Of a stretch of 64,000 nt of DNA, positions 6,668 through 15,861 are shown piece by piece. Position 1 is the first letter of the stretch. Every line of letters begins with the position of its first letter. A model generated the notes under the pieces. That model saw nothing but the letters and a program-made list of their open reading frames with translations, searched no databases and was not told the origin of the DNA. The DNA is taken from NCBI RefSeq assembly GCF_019422935.1, contig NZ_JAHZCJ010000012.1, positions 72,638 through 136,637 of the forward strand, given 5' to 3'. The position numbers and the translations under genes are program-made. The stretch comes from Desulfovibrio sp. (GTDB lineage: Bacteria > Desulfobacterota > Desulfovibrionia > Desulfovibrionales > Desulfovibrionaceae).

Positions 6668-8533
6668 GTGACCGCACACATCCAGAACGGCATTGCACCT
6701 GCGGGGCAGTCAGCGCCCCTGAGTTCCGCGCAGAGCTCTGCGCAATATGCTGTGGACGTGCAGGCCCTTTCCCGGCGGCATGATGCCTTGCTGCGCCGCC
6801 GCGCACCGTGGGATGCGGCATGGCAAAGCCTGGCGGATCACTTTCTGCCCACGCGCTGCCGCCTCAATCCGCAGGTGGACGCGGCGGAAGAAGGCCCCAT
6901 GCTCAACCGGGGGCTTGTGGACGCCACCGGCATTCTGGCCATGCGCACGCTTGCGGCGGGCCTTCAGGGCGGCCTCACCAGCCCGGCACGGCCGTGGTTT
7001 CGGCTGAGCCTTGACGATGCCGATCTGGCCCGCAGCCGTCCCGGTCAGGCATGGCTGGACGAAGTCGCCAACCGGATGCGCACCGTGTTTCAGCGGTCAA
7101 ACTTCTACAATGCCATGCACACCATGTATGGCGAACTGGGCACCTTTGGCACGGCCTTTGTGTTTGAGCTGGCCGACCCGCAGCACGGCTTCCGCTTTAT
7201 CCCCCTTTGCGCGGGGGAATATGCGCTGGACTGCGATGCAGCGCGGCGGGTGGATACGGTGTTTCGCCGCAGCGCCATGACCCTGCGCCAGATCGTTCAG
7301 GCATTCGGCCCCTCGGCCTTGCCCGAAACTCTGCGCGAGGCGGCGCGCCGCAATCCCGAGGAGCGGCGCAACGTCATTCAGGCAGTATACCCGCGTGAAA
7401 ACACGCAGCACGGGCTGGCAGACGCAAGCCGCATGCCCGTGGCATCCGTCTACTGGCTGGAAGGGCGCGACGGCAACCGCCATGCACTCAAGGTTTCGGG
7501 CTTTCGCTCCTTCCCGGGCTTTGGCCCGCGCTGGGATGTGGCTGGCAACGATGTGTACGGGCGCTCGCCCGCCATGGACGCCCTGCCCGACTGCCGCATG
7601 CTGCAACAGATGGGCGTCACCACGCTCAAGGCCATCCACAAGGCGGTTGACCCGCCCATGAGCGTGGCTGCGGGCCTGCGCTCCGTGGGGCTTGATCTCA
7701 CCCCTGGCGGCGTCAACTACGTGGACAGCGCTCCGGGTCAAAGCCCACAGGCGGCAACGCCCCTGTTGCAGATAAACCCCGACCTCGCCACGGCGCGCAA
7801 AGCCATGGAGTCGGTTCAGGATCAGATCCGCAAGGGGCTGTATAACGATCTGTTCAAGCTCATCCTTGATGGTCGCAGCGGCGTGACAGCCAGCGAAATC
7901 GCGGCGCGGGAGGAGGAAAAACTGGTGCTCGTTGGCCCGGTGCTGGAACGCCTGCACGATGAGCTGTTCATCCCGCTCATGGACCGCACCTTCGAGTGCA
8001 TGCGCGAGCTGGACATGCTGCCCCCCTGCCCGCCCGAGCTGGCGGGCCGCCGCCTGCGCGTGGAGTTTGTATCCCTGCTGGCGCAAGCCCAGAAGCTGGT
8101 GGGCATCAATGCGGCAGACCAGTACATGGCCCTGACCCTCAAGGCTTCCAGCGCATGGCCCGAAGCCCTGGACACCCTCAATGTGGATCACCTGCTCGAC
8201 AATTATGCGGAAAGTCTGGGCCTGCCCGTGAGCCTCACGCGCCCGCCGGAGGAACGCCAGCAGTTGAGGGCCGCCAGGGCTGATGCCGCCCAGACGCAGG
8301 TTCTCACAGAGGCCCTTGGCAAGGGGGTGGATATGGTGCGTCAGCTCTCGCAAAGCCCGCTTTCCGGCCCTGACGGCAAACAGGGCAGCGTGCTGGACGG
8401 CATCGCGCGTCTGCTACGAAACGCCCTGCCGGGCGGCCTGGCCCGCGCTGAACATACGAAAAAGGCACAGGCAACAGGACAGGCGGGGCAACGTAACGAA
8501 CCCAAGGGCGCAAAGCCGGAGGAATATTGTTGA
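6668..8533 (+). CDS. Portal (head-to-tail connecting) protein
   Basis: The 621-residue protein fits the podoviral head-to-tail connector family. The N-terminal segment RRRAPWDAAWQSLADHFLPT, the LNRGLVDATGILAMRTLAAGLQGG-like motif and the NFYNAMHTMYGELGTFGTA region are characteristic. The dodecameric portal is the vertex for DNA packaging and ejection. GTG at 6668 is the likely start, since no ATG is suitably placed and the preceding stop ends at 6666. The length is normal for short-tailed phages and no disruption is seen. The stop overlaps the next ATG. Confidence 0.92.
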   Translation: MTAHIQNGIAPAGQSAPLSSAQSSAQYAVDVQALSRRHDALLRRRAPWDAAWQSLADHFLPTRCRLNPQVDAAEEGPMLNRGLVDATGILAMRTLAAGLQGGLTSPARPWFRLSLDDADLARSRPGQAWLDEVANRMRTVFQRSNFYNAMHTMYGELGTFGTAFVFELADPQHGFRFIPLCAGEYALDCDAARRVDTVFRRSAMTLRQIVQAFGPSALPETLREAARRNPEERRNVIQAVYPRENTQHGLADASRMPVASVYWLEGRDGNRHALKVSGFRSFPGFGPRWDVAGNDVYGRSPAMDALPDCRMLQQMGVTTLKAIHKAVDPPMSVAAGLRSVGLDLTPGGVNYVDSAPGQSPQAATPLLQINPDLATARKAMESVQDQIRKGLYNDLFKLILDGRSGVTASEIAAREEEKLVLVGPVLERLHDELFIPLMDRTFECMRELDMLPPCPPELAGRRLRVEFVSLLAQAQKLVGINAADQYMALTLKASSAWPEALDTLNVDHLLDNYAESLGLPVSLTRPPEERQQLRAARADAAQTQVLTEALGKGVDMVRQLSQSPLSGPDGKQGSVLDGIARLLRNALPGGLARAEHTKKAQATGQAGQRNEPKGAKPEEYC

Positions 8534-8898
8534 TGGATGTTTTTGCCCCATACGAACAGGCGGAGCAGCAGGACCAAACAAAACAAAAGGCGCAGCAGCA
8601 TACAGCCAACCGCGCCCAGACGTTCGATGCGGCCATGCGGGCCGCAGTGGACGGACTGATGGCTCAACCTCACGGGCGCGTATTGCTGCGCTGGCTGCTG
8701 CATCTGTGCCGCAACTTCAGTGCCGAGGATGTGGGCAATGCGCCCGAATCCTGCCAAAGCTCTCGCCTTTTCTACGCCGAAGGCCAACGCATGATCGGCA
8801 TGCGCCTTATGCGCCTCATGCAACAGGCAAACCCCGGACATTTGCCCCGGTTGCTGCAAACCAAGGAGAACGACGCTCATGATCTCGACACCTTCTGA
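8533..8898 (+). CDS. Bbp19-like phage structural-operon protein
   Basis: The protein has 121 residues. The core AQPHGRVLLRWLLHLCRNF, followed by a FYAEGQRMIGMRLMRLM helix, matches the small conserved protein encoded between portal and scaffold in Bordetella BPP-1-like podoviruses (Bbp19). Its molecular role has not been established. ATG 8533 overlaps the portal stop and has GGAGG about ten bases upstream; a TTG at 8527 is a less likely start. The 3' end overlaps the scaffold gene by 20 bases. Confidence 0.65.
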   Translation: MDVFAPYEQAEQQDQTKQKAQQHTANRAQTFDAAMRAAVDGLMAQPHGRVLLRWLLHLCRNFSAEDVGNAPESCQSSRLFYAEGQRMIGMRLMRLMQQANPGHLPRLLQTKENDAHDLDTF

Positions 8899-9433
8899 GG
8901 CTTCCTCCCCTGCGGAAAACGCCTTTTCCTCTGCTACCGGCTTTTCCGGCGCAGATCAGAGCAATGGAGAAACCGGCGGTGCCGCCCCTGCCGCCTCAAC
9001 GCCACAGGCTGCCGCTGGAGCGGAAAATCCCGCTCGAGCGAATGAACAGGTCAATTCGCAGGCAGATCCGCAGGCCGCCCCCTATGCCCAACGCTTGCGC
9101 GAACATGAGGCAGGCCAGCGCCTCCAGTGGCAGGAACAGGTCAACAAATGGCGCAAGGAGGCCACGGAAGACCCGCAGATAGGCGGTGCAAACCTGCCCG
9201 CCACTGTTGCCCGCGCCCAGCTTGCCCTTGACCGGTTTGATGAAAGCAAGCGCATCGGCCAACTGCTGGAACAGACCGGCTACGGCAACAACCCTGACGT
9301 GCTGCGCTTTTTCAACCGCCTTGCCGATGCCCTCATGGAGGACGGGCTGGTGCAGGGACAGGCTGGCGGCTCCATGCCGCCGCTTGAAGAGCGCATGTAC
9401 GCGGGCTGGAGTTCGCGCAGCGGAAGTATCTGA
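8879..9433 (+). CDS. Capsid assembly scaffolding protein
   Basis: The protein has 184 residues. It has an acidic, low-complexity N-terminus rich in Ala, Ser and Gln (1-65), a coiled segment (YAQRLREHEAGQRLQWQEQVNKW) and a conserved C-terminal part, DPQIGG...LLEQTGYGNNPDVLRFFNRLADALMEDGLV, typical of scaffolds encoded before the major capsid gene. It would guide procapsid assembly and then leave. AAGGAG lies before the ATG within the upstream gene. Confidence 0.75.
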   Translation: MISTPSEASSPAENAFSSATGFSGADQSNGETGGAAPAASTPQAAAGAENPARANEQVNSQADPQAAPYAQRLREHEAGQRLQWQEQVNKWRKEATEDPQIGGANLPATVARAQLALDRFDESKRIGQLLEQTGYGNNPDVLRFFNRLADALMEDGLVQGQAGGSMPPLEERMYAGWSSRSGSI

Positions 9434-9503
9434 TCTCGCCCCTGCAAATTGCACAGCACAGCAACAAAATTTCTTGAGCAACCTGCAAACAGACGAGGGT
9501 ATT

Positions 9504-10496
9504 ATGGCTAATTCCATGGGTTTGGTGGTGTCCCTGGCCGAGATGGAACAGTTCTACCGTGGCGACAAGGCCGGGCAGATCATCGAACTGATGAACAAAA
9601 CCAACGACATCATGGACGATGTGCTCTGGATGGAATCCAACCAGAGCGACGGCCACCTCACCCGCATCCGCACCGGGCTGCCCGAAGTTTACTGGCGCAG
9701 GCTGTATCAGGGCACGCCGCCCTCCAAGTCGCAGTGGAGCCAGGTCAAGGAAGGTTGCGGTATCCTTGAAGCCATCATGGAACTGGACGTGGAAGAACTG
9801 CGCCTCTACGGCAGCCGCGACAAAGCCTTTCGCATGAGCGAAGGCGTGGCCTTTGCCGAAGCCATGCGCCAGAAAGTGGCCACCACCCTCTTTTACGGCA
9901 ACAGCAATCTGAATCCTGATGAATTCAACGGCCTTGCCATGCGCTATCCCGCGCTGGACGCCAAAAACGTGCTCGATGCGGGCGGGCGCGACGAGAACGG
10001 CTGCACCTCCCTGTGGCTTGTCTCTTGGGGCGCGCAGTCGGTGCATGGCGTCTACCCCAAGGAGAGCAACGGCGGCCTCTCGCACGAAGACCTCAAAACC
10101 TACATGGCTCAGGACCCGGACGGCCGCAAATATCAGGTGGTGGGCGACAAATACAACTGGCGCTGCGGCCTTGCTGTGCGCGACTGGCGCGGCATCGTGC
10201 GCATCGCCAACCTGCCCGTGGCCTCTCTCGGCAAGCGCAAGGGGCAGAGCGGCTTTGTGGATATGCAAAAGTTGACCATCGAGGCCAAGAACCTCATGCC
10301 CCAGCACTTGCGCCAGAAGGCCGTGTGGTACGCCAATGCCGATGTGCTCACGGCCCTTGAGTTGCAAAATTCCGATGCGGGCAACGTGCAGTTGCAGTAC
10401 GGCGAGTTCTTTGACTCCAAGGCCGTGCCGGTGCTGCATGGCCGCCCCGTGCGTCAGTGTGATGCCGTGCTCTCCAGCGAAGGCGTGGTGGCCTAA
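9504..10496 (+). CDS. Major capsid protein (gp7/Bbp17-like)
   Basis: The 330-residue protein starts MANSMGLVVSLAEMEQFY, followed by the conserved DDVLWMESNQSDGHLTRIRTGLPEVYWRRLYQG segment of podoviral capsid proteins. It then has the AEAMRQKVATTLFYGNSNLNPDEFNGLA region and a C-terminal LQYGEFFDSKAVPVLHGRPVRQCDA. GAGGG stands eight bases before ATG 9504; longer upstream frame is not coding. It would form the HK97-fold shell. The length is normal and the gene looks intact. Confidence 0.9.
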   Translation: MANSMGLVVSLAEMEQFYRGDKAGQIIELMNKTNDIMDDVLWMESNQSDGHLTRIRTGLPEVYWRRLYQGTPPSKSQWSQVKEGCGILEAIMELDVEELRLYGSRDKAFRMSEGVAFAEAMRQKVATTLFYGNSNLNPDEFNGLAMRYPALDAKNVLDAGGRDENGCTSLWLVSWGAQSVHGVYPKESNGGLSHEDLKTYMAQDPDGRKYQVVGDKYNWRCGLAVRDWRGIVRIANLPVASLGKRKGQSGFVDMQKLTIEAKNLMPQHLRQKAVWYANADVLTALELQNSDAGNVQLQYGEFFDSKAVPVLHGRPVRQCDAVLSSEGVVA

Positions 10497-10516
10497 TCAC
10501 AATCCTTTGTAAACGA

Positions 10517-10542
10517 GTGGAAGCCCTTGCCGGGGCTTCCAC
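10517..10542 (+). terminator. Stem-loop after the capsid gene (attenuator-like)
   Basis: GTGGAAGCCC pairs perfectly with GGGCTTCCAC across a 6-base loop. No T run follows directly, so it is more likely an mRNA 3' stabiliser or partial attenuator that keeps capsid transcript levels high than a strong terminator. Confidence 0.5.
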
Positions 10543-10594
10543 GCCGCAATCCGCATTTTTGCCGTTCTTCCACTCTCATGCCAAAGGAGTTTCC

Positions 10595-11038
10595 ATGGCT
10601 ATCATCGACCGCAACTCCGTTTTTTTTGAAGGCCCCCTTACCGCCAACGCCACGGGACAACCGGTGGCCCTTACCGGCCTGAAGCTTCCGGGGCGCATGG
10701 AACCAATCCCCCTGCGGCTTTCTGTTACCGAGGCCTTTGCCCCGGATGAAACGCAGAGCCTCAGCATCTGCATGGAAGAGGCGGATCAGGCCGACGGCCC
10801 ATGGGCTGCCGTTTCTGGTGCTTCGGTGACAGTGCCCAACCCGGTGGAATCTCCCGGCCTTGGCCTTGGTGCACGCCCCTACCTGCGCTTTTTGCCCCAG
10901 GGCGTCCGCAAGAGCTGGCTGCGTCTGACCTTTGCCGTCACGCCTGTTGACGGCAAAACCGTGAGCAAGGGTCGCATCTTTGCCGCCCTCACGCGGGAGG
11001 AAGACCTGCCCTACGAACCTGCCATCATGGCTGGCTAA
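10595..11038 (+). CDS. Bbp16-like capsid decoration or accessory protein
   Basis: This 147-residue, mostly beta-strand protein begins MAIIDRNSVFFEGPLTAN. The ID-x-x-x-xF...D start and the C-terminal LPQGVRKSWLRLTFAVTPVDGKTVSKGRIFAAL region fit the Bbp16 family of podoviruses, encoded directly after the major capsid protein. A cement or decoration role is inferred from position and family. AAAGGAG precedes the ATG at seven bases. Confidence 0.65.
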   Translation: MAIIDRNSVFFEGPLTANATGQPVALTGLKLPGRMEPIPLRLSVTEAFAPDETQSLSICMEEADQADGPWAAVSGASVTVPNPVESPGLGLGARPYLRFLPQGVRKSWLRLTFAVTPVDGKTVSKGRIFAALTREEDLPYEPAIMAG

Positions 11039-11058
11039 AACACAGCCCGTCAGTCTAC

Positions 11059-11096
11059 AGCCTCCGGCCCCCTGCGGGGCAGGCCGGAGGCTTTTT
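11059..11096 (+). terminator. Strong stem-loop with T run inside the structural operon
   Basis: AGCCTCCGGCC and GGCCGGAGGCT pair over 11 bases across a 12-base loop and are followed by CTTTTTC. It should act as at least a partial terminator between the capsid group and the tail group of genes. This implies antitermination, readthrough or a second promoter for the tail genes. Confidence 0.75.
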
Positions 11097-11120
11097 CTCC
11101 ACTTCATCACAGGAACTGCC

Positions 11121-11711
11121 ATGACCATCAGCCAGATAAGCGTGTGGAACCGCGCGCTGGGCTTTCTGGGGACGCGCAGTGTTGCCTCGGAGCAGGAAAA
11201 TACGCCAGAGGCCCTGCAATGCCGCCTGTATTGGGATTCCGCCCGGCGGCAGGTGCTGCGCGATTTTCCCTGGAGCTTTGCCCAGCGCAGAACATGGATG
11301 GCCCTTGTGCCGCTGCCCGAAGGTTACGCGCCGGAATTCCGTTTTGCCTACGCCCTGCCCGATGACTGCCTCAAGGTGCACGAGGTGCGCCACGAGGGCA
11401 TTACGGCCCGGCCCTTCTGCCTTGCGCAGAATGCTGCGGGCGATGGCTCGCTGCTGCTCACCGATGCGGCGCGTGCCCTTGCCCTGTACACGGAAGATGT
11501 GCGCAACAGTCGCCTTTTTGATGACCTCTTCGCGCATATGCTGGCCCGCAAGCTGGCGGCTCTCATAGCTGCCCCATTGCTTAAAGGCAGCAGCCAGAAG
11601 GCAGCCGAGCTGGAGCAGCTCTATGCCGCAAGCCTGCCCCCGGCCCGTAGCGCCGCCGCGTCTGAACGCAGTGACCGCCCTGTGGAAGACCCCTGGCTTG
11701 CCGTGCGCTGA
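11121..11711 (+). CDS. Head-tail adaptor, tail tubular protein A-like
   Basis: The 196-residue protein starts TISQISVWNRALGFLGT, followed by RRQVLRDFPWSFAQRR and FRFAYALPDDCLKVHEV. This is the pattern of the T7 gp11 / P22 gp4-like adaptor that sits below the portal. The C-terminal helix carries LFAHMLARKLAALIAAPLLKGS. AGGA lies upstream of the ATG. It supports a short, non-contractile tail. Confidence 0.8.
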   Translation: MTISQISVWNRALGFLGTRSVASEQENTPEALQCRLYWDSARRQVLRDFPWSFAQRRTWMALVPLPEGYAPEFRFAYALPDDCLKVHEVRHEGITARPFCLAQNAAGDGSLLLTDAARALALYTEDVRNSRLFDDLFAHMLARKLAALIAAPLLKGSSQKAAELEQLYAASLPPARSAAASERSDRPVEDPWLAVR

Positions 11712-11751
11712 GTGCACCCGCAATCACTGTAAAACCAGCAAGGAGCGAGGC

Positions 11752-13428
11752 ATGACCCTGCCCTACAGCCCCAGCCGCGCCGTGTATGAAGGAAATGGCG
11801 CAGCAACGGCCTTTCCCTTTGCCTTCAAGGTCTGGAGCACAGACCAGCTTAACATCAGCATCACATCACCCAAGGGAGAGACCTCTCCTGCTCAGGGCTG
11901 GACAGCCAGCATCGGCGAAAGCGGCGGCACCGTGACCTATCTGCACAATGGAGCGCCCCTGCCCGCAGGCTGGCGGCTTGCCATAGTACGCAACATGCCC
12001 TTTGCGCAGGGCATAGACCTCATATCTGCCTCACGCTTTGATCCGCAGGTCATAGAAGACGGGCTGGATCAGGCCACTGCGGAACTTCAGCAACTGAACG
12101 AAAAACTCGCGCGCGCCGTCATTATGCCTGCCACCAGCGATAAATCGCCGGAAGAAGTGGTTGCATCCATCTATGCCAGCCGTGACGCAGCAGCCCAAAA
12201 TGCCACCGCCGCCGAGCATTCTGCCGCTGCCGCAGTGGCGAGCGCAGCCACAGCCGCTCAAACGGTGGCCGAAGCGGCAGAAGCAAGCGTGAGCGCCGCC
12301 ACTGCACAGGCTGATATTGCAGCGGCAAGCGCCTATACTGCCCAAACTGCCGCATATGCGGCGCAACAGGCCGTGCCGGACAACTTGCTCAGCCGCATGG
12401 CAGATGCGGAAGCAAAAAACACCCGGCAGGATGCGCGGATGGATGCTGCGGAGCAAGGTATCACCGCCATCAGCACTACCCTGATCGGTAGCGTTATGAG
12501 TGTGATGGCGGCAGAGGGCTACGTGCCCAACGGCACTGTTCCCGCTGACGGCGCGGAATACACGCGGGAGCAGTTCAGGGAGTTTTACGACACGTATCTT
12601 GCTGGCGGCAAACTGCTCACCTGCACATACGCCGCCTTCGCCGCCCAGGTGGCATTGACGGGCAACTGCGCCAAATTCGCAGTGGACACCACAGCCCAAA
12701 AGTTCAAGGTGCCGCTGCTGAAAAACGGCGATTCCATCACGCATGCCGCCAGTTCCACAGAGCTGGGTAAGAGCGTCAAAGCCGGGTTGCCTAACGCAAC
12801 GGGTACCTTGGGTTATATCTTTGGGCGTGATTCCGGCACGAACTATAGTGTTCATTCTGGAATTTTTGCGCAGGTAAGCGAAACTACCAGATTTGCAGGT
12901 GGGGGTGGGGAGGCCTCTGTAGTGTCCGTGGACTTGTCACGAAGTAGTGCTATCTACGGCAACTCCACCACAGTCACCGATGAACAGGTACGCCTGCGGC
13001 ATTTTGTGGTTCTGGCATCTGCGCAGAACCGTGCCAGCGTGTTCGACTGGTCAAATTACATGGCAGGTCTGGCGGGCAAGGCCAACCTGGATATGGATAA
13101 CCTGACGCCAGCAGGCTCCGCCAAGGTGGCGGACTACGCCATGCCCAGCCAAAGGGTGGTGGCGGTGGCCGTTCCCGCTTCTGGGGGGTACACAGTACCA
13201 GCACCATCCGCAGGTTGGTTCAAGCTTGCTGGTGTATCCACAGCCGCAGGACAGTACATACGCTTGTCCACAGCTAACTATGTGGTAGATATCCTCGACT
13301 GGTCTTCTGGGCCGGGGCAATCACTGGGGATAATGGTACCAGTACGCAAGGGGGACGTAGTGTGGGCCAGTTATAGCTCACTAAGCGCAATGTATATGCA
13401 CTTTGTTATTACAGAAGGAGGCAACTGA
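11752..13428 (+). CDS. Tail fibre, T7 gp17-like N-terminus
   Basis: The protein has 558 residues. The first 140 residues match the virion-attachment domain of T7-type fibres (YSPSRAVYEGNGAATAFPFAF and the RFDPQVIEDGLDQATAELQQL helix). Residues 140-205 form a strongly Ala-rich coiled coil. The C-terminal half has short beta repeats and a receptor-binding end with many Gly, Ser and Tyr. The C-terminal region has less GC-biased codons than the rest, which suggests exchange of host-range modules. It lacks a recognisable C-type lectin variable region. AAGGAGCGAGG precedes the ATG. Confidence 0.8.
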   Translation: MTLPYSPSRAVYEGNGAATAFPFAFKVWSTDQLNISITSPKGETSPAQGWTASIGESGGTVTYLHNGAPLPAGWRLAIVRNMPFAQGIDLISASRFDPQVIEDGLDQATAELQQLNEKLARAVIMPATSDKSPEEVVASIYASRDAAAQNATAAEHSAAAAVASAATAAQTVAEAAEASVSAATAQADIAAASAYTAQTAAYAAQQAVPDNLLSRMADAEAKNTRQDARMDAAEQGITAISTTLIGSVMSVMAAEGYVPNGTVPADGAEYTREQFREFYDTYLAGGKLLTCTYAAFAAQVALTGNCAKFAVDTTAQKFKVPLLKNGDSITHAASSTELGKSVKAGLPNATGTLGYIFGRDSGTNYSVHSGIFAQVSETTRFAGGGGEASVVSVDLSRSSAIYGNSTTVTDEQVRLRHFVVLASAQNRASVFDWSNYMAGLAGKANLDMDNLTPAGSAKVADYAMPSQRVVAVAVPASGGYTVPAPSAGWFKLAGVSTAAGQYIRLSTANYVVDILDWSSGPGQSLGIMVPVRKGDVVWASYSSLSAMYMHFVITEGGN

Positions 13429-13811
13429 TGCCTTGCCATATACTGTGCAATACCGCTGGCGATATTGAGATGTGGGACGCGCAGCCATTCCCCGGCAGTA
13501 CCCGGGTGGATTATGAGGTGGTGCGCGGCTGGGACGGCAGGCCGTATAAGGCCGGGGAAGAACCGCCACGGCCTGCGAAAGCAATCTTTGAAGCCTTGCG
13601 TGCCTCCCGTGATATGCGGCTTGCCGCTACGGACAAGTATCTGTTGGCCGACTACCCCATCAACGAGGATGATCTGGCACAGATCAAGGCATACCGGGCC
13701 GCCCTGCGCGCCCTGCCCGAACAGCCCGACGCGCCGTGGGATGGTGGCGGAGAAGCTACCCCCTGGCCCGATGCTCCTGGGATTTTGCAGACGGGCCAGT
13801 CATGCGCATAG
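13428..13811 (+). CDS. Tail fibre assembly chaperone-like protein
   Basis: The 127-residue protein contains the well-known block SRDMRLAATDKYLLADYPI...IKAYRAALRALPEQPDAPWDGGG...PWP, found in phage tail assembly chaperone proteins encoded directly after fibres. The N-terminal half probably binds the fibre tip. It starts within the fibre stop codon (TGATG) and overlaps the next gene by 10 bases, so the expression of fibre, chaperone and nozzle is tightly linked. Confidence 0.75.
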   Translation: MPCHILCNTAGDIEMWDAQPFPGSTRVDYEVVRGWDGRPYKAGEEPPRPAKAIFEALRASRDMRLAATDKYLLADYPINEDDLAQIKAYRAALRALPEQPDAPWDGGGEATPWPDAPGILQTGQSCA

Positions 13812-15844
13812 CCCTGCAAAACTTTACCGGCGGCGAAATATCGCCCACGCTCTCGGCCCGGTATGACCTTTCCCGTTACCGCAACTGCGTTGCCTGCATG
13901 GAAAACATGCTCCCCGGCCTGCACGGCGATGTGGCCCGGCGGCCCGGCACCCGCTTTCTGGCTGAGCTTGGGGCGTATTCCGTGTTGCTCCCATTCACCT
14001 TCAGCGCGCATCCGAGCCAGAATTTCCTTCTGGTTTTTGGCGAAAAAACCCTGCGCGTTGCTACAGTTGCCGGATTCACCACGGCACCTGCCATGGCGAC
14101 CCCCTATGCGGCGGAAGACCTGCTTTCTGTCTGCCACGCGCAGGTTGGCGATGTGGTCTATCTGGCCCACCAGAAATATCCGCTGCACAAAATAGTGCGA
14201 CGCGACGCGGCGGATGGAAACTATACCTGGAGCCTGGAACAGGTGAAGCTGAACACATCCCTGCCCGCCCCCGCCGCACCCACGCTGGCCTTTACTGGCA
14301 GCAGCGGTTCCTACACCCTGCGCTACAAGGTGGCGGCGGTGGATGCCAACGGCAGGCAGTCCCTAGCTTCTCCTGCCGGGGAGTGCACCGGAGCGCGGCA
14401 CCCCTCCGACTGGGTGGTGGGCAACAGCACAACCATAAGCTGGCCTGCCATTCAGGACGCTGCGGAATACAACGTTTACCGCGAGGAAGCGGGCTACTTC
14501 GGCTTTATTGGCGTAGCCTCCGGCACCAGCTTCAGCGACCAGAACTACAAGGCCGACACCACTGACACGCCTCGCGAAGACTGGAATCCATTTGCGGACA
14601 ACAACAATCCCGGCGTGGTGGCCTTTCACCAGCAGCGTATGGTGCTTGCCGCCACCCCCGGCACGCCGCAGGCGTTTTACATGTCGCGCACGGGCGATTT
14701 TGAATCCTTCCGCAAGTCGCGCCCCTTGCAGGATGACGACCCGGTGGAATACCTCATCGCCTCCGGTTCCATAGACTCCGTAACCTGGGTTGCCAGCTTC
14801 GGTGATCTTCTGGTGGGCACCTCCGGCAGCGAATACAAGGCCAGCGGCGGCGATGGATCAGCCATCACGCCCCAGAAGGTCAGTATCACTGCCCAATCAT
14901 ACTGGGGCAGCGCGGGGCTTGCGCCCATCATCATCGGCAACTCAGTGCTGCATGTGCAGCGCCACGGCTCGCGAGTGCGCGATCTTTTCTATTCGCTGGA
15001 AAAAGACGGCTATTCTGGCAACGACTTATCCATTCTTGCGCCGCACCTGTTTGAGGGGCACACCATCAAACAGTGGGCCTATCAGCAGACCCCCGGCTCA
15101 ACCATCTGGTGCGTGCGCGATGATGGCCTGCTGCTGGCTTTTACCTACATGAAGGAGCACGACATCTGGGGTTGGTCGCGCCATGTGACAGACGGCGAGG
15201 TTATTTCTGCCGCAACAGTGGCGGATCAGGACGGCGACGCGCTGGCCCTTGTGGTGCGCCGCACCATTGCAGGCCGGACGCGCTATTTTCTCGAGCGGCT
15301 GGCCCCGCTCTGGAGCGACAGCCAGCCCATTGCCGAAGCCTATTTTGTGGATTGCGGCCTTGCCATCCGCACTGATACGCCAGCTTCAACCGTGGAAGGT
15401 CTGGACCATCTGGAAGGCTGCGCGCTTTCCGTACTGGCGGACGGCAGCCCTGTGGAGGGCTGCGTGGTGCGTAATGGCCGCATAGAGCTGCCCTACGCGG
15501 CCTCGGTAGTGCAGGCGGGCTTGCCGTATGCATCCGTGCTCTCCCCCCTGCCGGTGGAGGGCGACTTCAATTCCGGCACGACCCTGGCGCAAGGGCGGGC
15601 TTACGGTTCCTGCTCGCTGCGCCTGTATCGCAGCGTGGGAGGGCAATACGGCCCCAGCCGCAACGAACTGTACGACCTGCCCTTCATGCCGGAGCACTGG
15701 GGCGAGGCCGTGCAGCCCTTTTCTGGCGATATCACGTGCGCTCCCAGCGGCGGTTGGGACAACCAAACGAGCATCTGGCTGGTGCAGCGGCGTCCCCTGC
15801 CCTTTCGCCTTCTTGCGCTCACGCTGGACATAACCTTTGCCTGA
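13802..15844 (+). CDS. Tail nozzle, tubular protein B / Bbp13-like
   Basis: The 680-residue protein starts MRIALQNFTGGEISPTLSARYDLSRYRNC, followed by NMLPGLHGDVARRPGTRFL. This motif set is typical of the large distal tail (nozzle or stabilisation) protein of T7- and BPP-1-like phages. The middle part has a fibronectin-like stretch (YTLRYKVAAVDANGRQS, about residues 175-255). The protein would close the tail tip and hold the fibres. The gene overlaps the chaperone by 10 bases. Size and motifs look complete. Confidence 0.82.
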   Translation: MRIALQNFTGGEISPTLSARYDLSRYRNCVACMENMLPGLHGDVARRPGTRFLAELGAYSVLLPFTFSAHPSQNFLLVFGEKTLRVATVAGFTTAPAMATPYAAEDLLSVCHAQVGDVVYLAHQKYPLHKIVRRDAADGNYTWSLEQVKLNTSLPAPAAPTLAFTGSSGSYTLRYKVAAVDANGRQSLASPAGECTGARHPSDWVVGNSTTISWPAIQDAAEYNVYREEAGYFGFIGVASGTSFSDQNYKADTTDTPREDWNPFADNNNPGVVAFHQQRMVLAATPGTPQAFYMSRTGDFESFRKSRPLQDDDPVEYLIASGSIDSVTWVASFGDLLVGTSGSEYKASGGDGSAITPQKVSITAQSYWGSAGLAPIIIGNSVLHVQRHGSRVRDLFYSLEKDGYSGNDLSILAPHLFEGHTIKQWAYQQTPGSTIWCVRDDGLLLAFTYMKEHDIWGWSRHVTDGEVISAATVADQDGDALALVVRRTIAGRTRYFLERLAPLWSDSQPIAEAYFVDCGLAIRTDTPASTVEGLDHLEGCALSVLADGSPVEGCVVRNGRIELPYAASVVQAGLPYASVLSPLPVEGDFNSGTTLAQGRAYGSCSLRLYRSVGGQYGPSRNELYDLPFMPEHWGEAVQPFSGDITCAPSGGWDNQTSIWLVQRRPLPFRLLALTLDITFA

Positions 15845-15861
15845 CACGGCAGGAGCAATCC

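Noticed and set aside
7097..8353. A 418-residue minus-strand frame opposite the portal gene
   Set aside because: Shadow frame in GC-rich DNA; it has no ribosome site or recognisable motif, and the portal gene is intact.
11752..13428. Possible diversity-generating retroelement, since BPP-1-like phages can carry one
   Set aside because: No reverse transcriptase, template repeat or C-type lectin variable region is found in or after the fibre gene within the window.
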